This document shows positions 32,270 to 38,441 of a DNA stretch of 38,441 nt, piece after piece. Under the pieces are notes generated by a model. The model made no database searches and had not been told where the DNA came from. It was given only the letters and a program-made list of their open reading frames with translations. The stretch is from NCBI GenBank assembly GCA_011321935.1, contig DROJ01000492.1, positions 1-38,441 of the forward strand, given 5' to 3'. Numbering within the stretch: position 1 is the first letter of the stretch; each line of letters begins with the position of its first letter. A program made the translations under genes and the position numbers. Origin of the DNA: Bacteroidota bacterium. GTDB lineage: Bacteria > Bacteroidota > Bacteroidia > Chitinophagales > Saprospiraceae.

Positions 32270-33193
32270 GTGATAAATAACCTATTCGTTATGGCAAAGT
32301 TACCTGCTTTCCGGTACGTCCGTATGGACAGGCAGGAAGAACGAATGGGTAGGTTATTTATTACAAACCCCCTAAACCCACAGGAAAATATATTTACAAA
32401 TGGAAGGGGGACAAAAACCTGTTATGATAAATTCCATATCATTGATGACAAAACATTAAAGGATTATCCAATTGATAAAAAATTCCTGATCCCTGTTTTG
32501 CGGAGCAGCAGGAGTATAAAAACCATATGCCATAAGTTGGATAAAAATTATTATTTATTTGTTTGCAATGAAAAATTGGATGTGCTAAAAAGCAAATACC
32601 CGGCTACCTATAAATGGATAATGAACTGGTCAACAAAAAGAAATCAAAAGGGGATATTGTTGCCAGAAAAATTTATCAATCAAGATGGCAGGAAAACCTG
32701 GTATTATTTAAAACCAGAAAAACCTGCCAATATCTTCATTTCGATAAACCCAGATAAGAAACTTTTTTTCAGCTATTCAACTGCTCCCATTTTTCTAAAT
32801 CAGAGATTGGTCGCTATTAGGACAAACCAAAAAGATGTGGAATTAATAGCAGCCCTTTTAAATTCAATTGTATCTCTTTTGGTAGTAGAGTTGAATGGGG
32901 TTTCGAGAAACTTGGGCGCATTGGATTTGAATGCGGATTTTTTCAAAACAAAAATGAAAATACTGGACCCGAACCTGTTGGACACAAAAGGCAAAAAAGA
33001 AATTCTCGGCAAATTCAGGCCATTGGCAAAAAGAAAAATAGAAAATTACGATAAAGAATTTTCTAAACCGGACAGGGTTGGTTTTGACAAAACGGTTTTA
33101 AATGCGTTTGGATATGATTTGGGCATTCTTCCAAAACTTTATAAATTGTTAATTGACACGGTCAATAATAGAGTCGAAATGAAAAATAAATAA
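32270..33193 (+). CDS. Orphan target-recognition (TaqI/Eco57I-like C-terminal) domain protein, probably N-terminally truncated
   Basis: The open frame gives 307 codons from a GTG at 32270 preceded by AAGGGGG; ATG codons at 32291 and 32345 are alternative starts. The protein resembles the C-terminal target-recognition half of type IIG / Eco57I-like adenine methyltransferases: GRGTKTCYDKFHII, then a KKFLIPVLRSSRSI segment, YYLFVCNEKLD, and further on the typical ELIAALLNSIVSLLVVE with LGALDLNADFFK. No AdoMet-binding motif I or NPPY motif is present, so the catalytic half is missing. The first 25-30 codons come from a palindromic element (32273-32361). It may be a decayed remnant or a stand-alone specificity subunit. 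It is likely co-transcribed with the nuclease. Confidence 0.65.
   Translation: MINNLFVMAKLPAFRYVRMDRQEERMGRLFITNPLNPQENIFTNGRGTKTCYDKFHIIDDKTLKDYPIDKKFLIPVLRSSRSIKTICHKLDKNYYLFVCNEKLDVLKSKYPATYKWIMNWSTKRNQKGILLPEKFINQDGRKTWYYLKPEKPANIFISINPDKKLFFSYSTAPIFLNQRLVAIRTNQKDVELIAALLNSIVSLLVVELNGVSRNLGALDLNADFFKTKMKILDPNLLDTKGKKEILGKFRPLAKRKIENYDKEFSKPDRVGFDKTVLNAFGYDLGILPKLYKLLIDTVNNRVEMKNK
32273..32361. repeat. Palindromic element at the start of the target-recognition open frame
   Basis: ATAAATAACCTATTCGTT (32273-32290) pairs with 32340-32361 apart from a 4-base bulge. Inside, CCTGC (32303-32307) pairs with GCAGG (32332-32336) and GTCC with GGAC around 32318-32329. The element overlaps the 5' end of the open frame and contributes its first codons. 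Confidence 0.65.
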
Positions 33194-33292
33194 AGGCTGA
33201 CATAGCTGCACTTTTTGCGTGAGCAGGTTTGCCATTTAAAATGGAAACATCCGGTTTTAAATCATCAGCTGAATTCAATAAAAAACTTTCAC

Positions 33293-35464
33293 ATGAAAAA
33301 CATCACCTTCATAGCATTGACCATGTTCACCGCCTGTTGTATGCTGATTACATCCTGCGGCGAACCCATTCCACAGCAAACTGAAAACCTGACAAATATG
33401 TACAAAAAAATGACCATCGAGCCGCCCGTGGCGGCAAAGAAACCCAAAGAACTGATTGCGCACGGCGACACCCGCATTGATAATTATTATTGGCTCAACC
33501 AACGGGAAGACCAAGAAGTGCTCGACTATCTGAATGCGGAAAACAAATACAAAGATGCCATACTTGCCGGACTGAAAGACGTGCGCGAAGAACTGTTCGA
33601 GGAAATGAAAGGCCGCATCAAAGAGCAGGACGAAACGGTGCCTTATAAGGAGAACGGGTATTGGTATTATACGCGTTATGAGGAGGGTAAAGAGTACCCC
33701 ATATATTGCCGTAAAAAAGGCAGCCAAAAAGCGGCGGAAGAAATTATTTTAAATGTAAACATATTGGCCGAAGGCCAAGACTATTATAATGCGCGGAGCT
33801 TGCAGGTGAGCACCAATAATAAAATATTGGCTTATGGGGAGGACACCCTCAGCCGCCGTATTTATAAAATTGTTTTTAAAAACCTCGAAACGGGTGAAAT
33901 GCTCGAAGATGAAATTCCGAATACGAGCGGGAGCATTGTTTGGGCCAATGACAACAAGACAATTTTTTATGGAATAAAAGACGAGACATTGCGGGTGTTT
34001 AAAATAATGAAACACCGCCTCGGTACCGACGCCGCAAATGACGAAGTGGCCTACCATGAAACGGATCCGACTTTTAATTTGGGCATCGGCAAAACTAAAT
34101 CAAAAAAATATATCATCATCGGTTCGTCGCATACCCTTTACGATGAATATAGGTATATGGATGCCGACCGGCCGGCCGGCAATTGGACGGTATTCCAACC
34201 ACGTATCCGAGATCTCGAATACAGCATTGACCATGCGGGCGGCAAGTGGTATATACGCACCAATCTGGACGCTAAAAATTTCCGGCTGATGGCAGCGGAA
34301 GAAGGGAAAACAAATAAAGAAAATTGGACAGAACTAATACCCCACAACGAGGACGTGTTTTTTCAGGACATGGATATTTTTAAAAATTACCTGGTGCTTT
34401 CGGAAAGGGTGAAAGGCATCCGAAATATCCGCATAAAACCATTGGACGGAAGCGCCGATCATTTTATTGATTTTGGTGAAGACAGCTTCGTTTCATATGT
34501 GGCCTATAACCCTGAATATAATACAGATGTGGTGCGCATTATGTACCAATCCATGACGACGCCCAGCACGACCTATGATTATGATATTCCAAATAAAAAA
34601 TTAAAATTATTGAAAGAGCAAGAAGTGCTCGGTGGTTTTGATAAAAACAATTACCGGTCGGAACGTATATATGCGACGGTTCGCGATGGCGTAAAAGTCC
34701 CTATTTCTATTGTTTATAAAAAAGGGTTTAAAAAGGATGGAAAGCAGCCTTTGTTATTGTATGGGTATGGCTCTTATGGATATAGTATAGAGCCGAGTTT
34801 CCGCTCTACCCGTTTGAGTTTATTGGACCGTGGATTTGCATATGCCATCGCACATATACGCGGTGGGCAGGAGATGGGGCGGCAGTGGTACGAGGACGGG
34901 AAATTATTGAAAAAGAAAAATACATTCAATGATTTTGTTGACTGCGGTGAATATTTAATTGATAAAAATTATACGGGAAAAGATAATTTATTTGCCATGG
35001 GCGGCAGTGCCGGGGGACTGTTGATGGGTGCGGTGGTCAATATGCGTCCCGACCTTTTTAAAGGCGTAGTGGCCGCTGTCCCTTTTGTGGACGTGGTGAC
35101 GACGATGCTTGACGAAACCATCCCGCTGACTACTTTTGAATGGGATGAATGGGGCGACCCGCACAAAAAAGAATATTATAATTATATGCTCAGTTATTCA
35201 CCCTATGACCAAGTAATGGAAAAGAATTATCCCGCCATGTTGGTCACGACCGGGCTGCACGATTCGCAGGTGCAATATTGGGAGCCGGCCAAATGGGTCG
35301 CTAAATTGCGGGACAAAAAAGTAGGCAATAACCCGCTGCTTTTGCACATCAATATGGAGACGGGGCACGGCGGTGCGTCGGGACGTTTTGAGGCATTGAA
35401 AGAGACGGCGATGGAATATGCATTTATGCTGGATTTGGCAGGGAAGGTGAAGGTGAAGGGGTGA
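33293..35464 (+). CDS. S9-family prolyl oligopeptidase / oligopeptidase B-like lipoprotein
   Basis: The predicted protein has 723 residues from the ATG at 33293, which begins a lipoprotein signal (MKNITFIALTMF ... LITSC). The N-terminal part (about 45-430) is the beta-propeller typical of S9 peptidases, beginning IDNYYWLNQREDQEVLDYL. The C-terminal alpha/beta-hydrolase domain has YGYGSYGYSIEP, IRGGQEMGRQWYEDGK, and the nucleophile in GGSAGG (Ser572), with Asp657 (GLHDSQVQYWEP) and His692 (ETGHGGASGR) completing the triad. The ending and spacing match oligopeptidase B, which cuts short peptides after basic residues, but I leave the symbol open. It is probably lipid-anchored in the periplasm or outer membrane. 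It stands alone, 100 bases after the restriction-type cassette, and GC content rises again here. Confidence 0.92.
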   Translation: MKNITFIALTMFTACCMLITSCGEPIPQQTENLTNMYKKMTIEPPVAAKKPKELIAHGDTRIDNYYWLNQREDQEVLDYLNAENKYKDAILAGLKDVREELFEEMKGRIKEQDETVPYKENGYWYYTRYEEGKEYPIYCRKKGSQKAAEEIILNVNILAEGQDYYNARSLQVSTNNKILAYGEDTLSRRIYKIVFKNLETGEMLEDEIPNTSGSIVWANDNKTIFYGIKDETLRVFKIMKHRLGTDAANDEVAYHETDPTFNLGIGKTKSKKYIIIGSSHTLYDEYRYMDADRPAGNWTVFQPRIRDLEYSIDHAGGKWYIRTNLDAKNFRLMAAEEGKTNKENWTELIPHNEDVFFQDMDIFKNYLVLSERVKGIRNIRIKPLDGSADHFIDFGEDSFVSYVAYNPEYNTDVVRIMYQSMTTPSTTYDYDIPNKKLKLLKEQEVLGGFDKNNYRSERIYATVRDGVKVPISIVYKKGFKKDGKQPLLLYGYGSYGYSIEPSFRSTRLSLLDRGFAYAIAHIRGGQEMGRQWYEDGKLLKKKNTFNDFVDCGEYLIDKNYTGKDNLFAMGGSAGGLLMGAVVNMRPDLFKGVVAAVPFVDVVTTMLDETIPLTTFEWDEWGDPHKKEYYNYMLSYSPYDQVMEKNYPAMLVTTGLHDSQVQYWEPAKWVAKLRDKKVGNNPLLLHINMETGHGGASGRFEALKETAMEYAFMLDLAGKVKVKG

Positions 35465-35472
35465 AGGCACGG

Positions 35473-35530
35473 TAACCGGGGATATAAATCCTCGGCTATC
35501 AAAATAAAGCCGTTGATATATCCCCGGTTA
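35473..35530. repeat. Nested hairpin after the S9 peptidase gene
   Basis: TAACCGGGGATATA (35473-35486) and TATATCCCCGGTTA (35517-35530) form a perfect 14-bp outer stem. Inside, CGGCT/AGCCG form a second stem (about 35493-35512). ATCAAAATAAA appears both in the inner loop and just after the right arm. It may end or protect the peptidase transcript. Confidence 0.7.
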
Positions 35531-35618
35531 TCAAAATAAAAACTAAATTTACTTCAATTTCACTTTCAGCAAAAGGGCTTTTTTATAAAAACAAAAAGAC
35601 TGCAAATTTTGTCATTTT

Positions 35619-35652
35619 AAAAAGGGACCACCGCTTGCGGTGGAATCTTTTT
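35619..35652. terminator. Possible bidirectional terminator
   Basis: CCACCGC/GCGGTGG (35628-35643) is a 7-bp GC-rich stem with a 2-nt loop, flanked by AAAAAG (35619-35624) on the left and CTTTTT (35647-35652) on the right, which can extend the pairing. It could end transcripts coming from the peptidase gene. Confidence 0.5.
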
Positions 35653-35714
35653 AAAAAGTTAATCAGTTTGATATTTTTATTTTTTATAGGAGAAGCCTTA
35701 TACCAACAAAAATC

Positions 35715-38120
35715 ATGAGAAAACAAACCTGCCTTTTGTTCGCTGCTATATGTTGCCTATTTATATTTTCCTGCGATAGTTGCGAAAACATAATCAAGAT
35801 TGTAAACCAGCCCACATGGACAGAGCAAGGCCCGGCCACCATCACCGATACTTCGGTGGAGGGCATCAAGGGCGAGCCTTCGGCGGGCGCTATCAATTGC
35901 ATATTGCCGCATCCGGCCAATAAAGAAATAATGTATGTGGGCACGGTAAATGGTGGTATCTGGAAAACAGAAAACGCATATAGCCCTAGTCCCGATTGGG
36001 TGCCCCTTACCGATACTTTGCCGTCCCTGTCCATCACGCATATGGTGTTCGACCCATTGGACGACACCTATAATACAATATATGCGGGAACGGGGAAACT
36101 GAGTTCCGGCGCATATTTGGGCGGCCCCGAATTGGGCATATATTATACAACCGATGGCGGTGCCAATTGGCGCATTATTGGCGGCGATGATTTAAAAGGA
36201 AAAAAGGTTTACAAAATACTTGCCCTGCCCACCAATACAAACAACCCCAAACTGCCCAACCTATATGTCGCCACAAGTGACGGGGTTTATAAAAATTATG
36301 GACTCGATACTTTTAACCTGGTATTGGCAGGAAATGCATTTGACCTGGCATACGACAATGAAAACCCGGCGAATATTTTTGCGGCCATGTACCGCAAAGG
36401 AATTTATCATTCCAATAATAACGGGACGGCTACCAGTTGGGACTCGCTGGAAATAGATGGTTTGGATTTTAGAAACCAAAGCAATTTAAAATTGGATTTT
36501 GCAAATAAGGAACTATATGTCGCCGAAGCAAGGAAAGGGGATTCCAAAGTAAGGGTATTCAGCGCGCCCGCGCCATATGATAAATTCTCGACCCTCAATT
36601 CCCCCACCACCTTGGAAGGGGCAATTATAGGCATCGGGGGCGAGCAGTTCGGGCCTTTTCCGGGAGATCAATCCAATACTCATTTTTCTTTTTTGGTAAA
36701 TATGGAAGGTGGCGCGCCGGTGCTGTATATCGGGGGCGACAGGAACAAGAAATTGCGGACGCTGTTTTTTTCATCCACCGGGCAGGGCAAAAGTTCGGGC
36801 AGGATATTTAAAGGAACAAGAAAAGGCGCGGCAGTGGATTGGCTGCCCATTGTCGGGGCGGCCACGCACGGCACTGCCCCCCATGCCGATTCGAGGTATT
36901 TGGTTTTTGACTCCGCCAATCATTTGCTGGAAGCAGACGACGGGGGCGTTTACCGCTTATCGGTCATTGACAAAAAACTGCAATGGCAATCGCTGAACGG
37001 CAACCTGCGGATCGCCGAACTTTACTCCGTCGCATGGGACGGGCGCACCCAAAGCATCGTGGCCGGGGCGCAGGACGTGGGTTCTTTGGAACAGATCGAA
37101 CCTGCATTCTCCAGCGGCACCTATAAAAAGTGGAAAGCGGCGCGGCTGTACGCTGTTTTGGGCCAAGACCTCGGCGACCTCATCGGCAGCAGCAGCAACC
37201 TCGAATCAGACGGCGGCGTGGTTGCCGTTTCCGATCAGGACTCCTTTTCCATCCGTTACGGCATGGGCAACGGCCTGCAGGTTTTTGTCAGCCGGACTTA
37301 TTGGAACGAAATAAACCCGAACAACGTGGGCGCCAATTTTTATCTGTTCGACTATGGCTGCGCGGGGATGTTCTGCGCCCTCCACCCTGCCGATACCATC
37401 AATACGGAAGGCTTGAACATTGTCCGATATGAAGTGAACAGGGCCGACCCGACGAGGTTTGTGATAGGGGCGAGAGGGACTTATGAATTTTTTCACAACG
37501 GCGGAAGCATGACGGTGATAGACACTTTCAGGTTGACCAGCAATGCCACTTCCATTGCCTACGGCGCCCCCGGCCAACCCGAACTGCTGTATGTCGCCAA
37601 GACCAATGAAATCAGCTTGCGCGAAAAAATCGGCCTGCCATGGATACGGCGGGTTTATGACGACAGCCTGGATTTTTCGGGAAATATAGAAGACATTGCC
37701 ATTGACCCCGACAATACCGACAACGTATATTTTATTACCCGGAAAAAGGTGTACCGCTTCAACGGCTTTGCCTCCGACAGCCCCTCTATTGATACCCTTA
37801 CGGGAAATTTGAGAGATGGAATAAATGGCTACAGCCTGCAATTGAAAACCCTGAGCGTATTCAAAACGAACATCAAAGGGGAGGAAAAAAAGCTGCTATT
37901 GGTGGGCGGCTACGGGGGCGTGTATTACAACCTGCCAAAAGAAAACGGCGGCGGGGAAAGCCAGCTTTGGCTGCAATATGGCGAGGGGCTGCCAAACGTG
38001 GTCGTCAGGGACCTGCACTATAATGTAAAGGACGACGTGCTCGTGGCGGGCACCTGGGGAAGGGGGGCATGGACGGTCGCCAATGTGTCAGCCGCTGTTC
38101 CCGAAGTGGTATTCGAATAG
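35715..38120 (+). CDS. Beta-propeller lipoprotein (BNR/VPS10-like repeats)
   Basis: The predicted protein has 801 residues. The N-terminus is a lipoprotein signal (MRKQTCLLFAAICCLFIFSC) with Cys at about residue 20. The mature part has BNR-type signatures of beta-propellers such as YVGTVNGGIWKT, GIYYTTDGGANWRIIGG, YVATSDGVYKNYG, ADDGGVYRL, and at the end GTWGRGAWTVANVSA, the usual last blade of sortilin/VPS10-like or exo-sialidase-like propeller proteins. No T9SS tail is present. Such proteins bind or cleave glycans, or act as surface scaffolds; I see no catalytic residues that decide this. It is a single gene with no obvious promoter box; TTTG near 35669 lacks a matching -7 box. Confidence 0.85.
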   Translation: MRKQTCLLFAAICCLFIFSCDSCENIIKIVNQPTWTEQGPATITDTSVEGIKGEPSAGAINCILPHPANKEIMYVGTVNGGIWKTENAYSPSPDWVPLTDTLPSLSITHMVFDPLDDTYNTIYAGTGKLSSGAYLGGPELGIYYTTDGGANWRIIGGDDLKGKKVYKILALPTNTNNPKLPNLYVATSDGVYKNYGLDTFNLVLAGNAFDLAYDNENPANIFAAMYRKGIYHSNNNGTATSWDSLEIDGLDFRNQSNLKLDFANKELYVAEARKGDSKVRVFSAPAPYDKFSTLNSPTTLEGAIIGIGGEQFGPFPGDQSNTHFSFLVNMEGGAPVLYIGGDRNKKLRTLFFSSTGQGKSSGRIFKGTRKGAAVDWLPIVGAATHGTAPHADSRYLVFDSANHLLEADDGGVYRLSVIDKKLQWQSLNGNLRIAELYSVAWDGRTQSIVAGAQDVGSLEQIEPAFSSGTYKKWKAARLYAVLGQDLGDLIGSSSNLESDGGVVAVSDQDSFSIRYGMGNGLQVFVSRTYWNEINPNNVGANFYLFDYGCAGMFCALHPADTINTEGLNIVRYEVNRADPTRFVIGARGTYEFFHNGGSMTVIDTFRLTSNATSIAYGAPGQPELLYVAKTNEISLREKIGLPWIRRVYDDSLDFSGNIEDIAIDPDNTDNVYFITRKKVYRFNGFASDSPSIDTLTGNLRDGINGYSLQLKTLSVFKTNIKGEEKKLLLVGGYGGVYYNLPKENGGGESQLWLQYGEGLPNVVVRDLHYNVKDDVLVAGTWGRGAWTVANVSAAVPEVVFE

Positions 38121-38173
38121 CTGCTTTGTAAATATTCCATTTATCTGTGGCGCGCTGTATGTGAGTGATTGTG

Positions 38174-38200
38174 AGTGTGTTTTTTTTCATAAAACACACT
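38174..38200 (+). terminator. Weak terminator-like hairpin after the beta-propeller gene
   Basis: AGTGTGTTTT (38174-38183) and AAAACACACT (38191-38200) form a perfect 10-bp stem with a 7-nt loop, 54 bases past the stop codon. It is followed by TCGTTG rather than a T-run, so its strength as a terminator is doubtful. Confidence 0.4.
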
Positions 38201-38230
38201 TCGTTGAATTTTCCCCGGAAGGGGGACTAC

Positions 38231-38441
38231 TGCAGTGATTAGTAATTAGTTGATTAGTGATTAGTTCGCCAAATCCTTGATAATGTGGTATTTACCAAAA
38301 AATAAAGTAAGTACTCAATAGGGTGTGTTTCACGCAAAGGCGCAAAGGCGCAAAGTAAGTTGAGAAACACCCGAAACTTACTTTGCGCCTTTGCGCCTTT
38401 GCGTGAAACACACCCTATTGAGTACTTACAAAATAAATAGT
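38231..38441 (-). repeat. Copy of the 106-bp inverted-repeat element, interrupted and cut by the window edge
   Basis: From TGCAGTGATT at 38231 to CCAAAAAATAAA at 38306 the sequence matches the reverse complement of the units at 30253-30464 with two substitutions. It is then broken by a 123-bp hairpin element and resumes at 38430 with AAAATAAATAGT. The rest lies beyond the window. Confidence 0.9.
38307..38429. mobile_element. Miniature hairpin element inserted with an 8-bp target duplication
   Basis: Perfect 53-base arms (38307-38359 and 38377-38429; outer end GTAAGTACTCAATAGGGTGT, inner part with CGCAAAGG repeats) enclose a 17-nt loop. AAAATAAA is present immediately on both sides (38299-38306, 38430-38437) but only once in the intact copies at 30253-30464, so removing the element and one AAAATAAA restores the uninterrupted repeat exactly. 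No protein is encoded, so mobility would need an enzyme supplied from elsewhere. Confidence 0.9.

Overview
The window looks like a chromosomal segment of a Bacteroidota bacterium, most likely of the Saprospiraceae/Chitinophagales type (inferred, not proven). The grounds are: two giant secreted proteins ending in type IX secretion (T9SS) type A sorting domains, one protein ending in the gliding-motility-associated (CHU-type, T9SS type B) C-terminal domain, SprB-type repeats, an outer-membrane receptor with a carboxypeptidase-regulatory-like N-terminus, several lipoproteins with an S-C lipobox, a lack of Shine-Dalgarno sequences, and candidate promoters of the Bacteroidota TTTG / TAnnTTTG type. 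No rRNA, tRNA, CRISPR array or transposase gene was recognised.

Layout. 1-478: tail of an upstream gene, terminators and two dispersed palindromic repeats. 479-7522 (-): 2,347-residue secreted adhesin-like protein (DUF11/HYR-like repeats, dockerin, cohesin, T9SS signal). 8226-10187 (+): O-antigen ligase/polymerase-like membrane protein with TPRs, with a palindrome in its leader and a second one inside its coding sequence. 10211-10908: tandem array of about 190-bp units built around long palindromes. 11029-13311 (+): gliding/T9SS type B protein. 13967-14740 (+) and 14889-15380 (-): outer-membrane and lipoprotein genes converging on a 19-copy octamer array. 15643-18033 (+): outer-membrane receptor. 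18326-19168 (-): double GNAT protein. 19214-20896 (-): AarF/UbiB-family kinase-like protein. 21353-22312 (+): coiled-coil, DUF3078-like beta protein. 22313-23781: mostly non-coding. 23782-30021 (+): 2,079-residue secreted metalloprotease with P-domains and SprB repeats. 30571-33193 (+): AT-rich three-gene restriction-modification-like cassette. 33293-35464 (+): S9 prolyl-oligopeptidase/oligopeptidase B-like lipoprotein. 35715-38120 (+): beta-propeller lipoprotein. 38231-38441: repeat interrupted by an inserted hairpin element.

Most genes serve the cell surface: secreted giant proteins, outer-membrane barrels, lipoproteins, a polysaccharide ligase and exported peptidases. The restriction-modification-like cassette is the one obvious defence/accessory unit. 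It is AT-rich, sits next to tandem repeats, and two of its three genes look truncated.

The most unusual property lies between the genes. There are at least a dozen different nested palindromes (arms 11 to about 90 bp, several perfect), in leaders, at gene ends, between genes and once in frame inside a gene. One of them, a hairpin with 53-bp perfect arms at the right edge, is inserted into a copy of another repeat with an 8-bp target duplication. This is direct sequence evidence that at least one class of these palindromes moves as a unit. No mobilising enzyme is encoded in the window.
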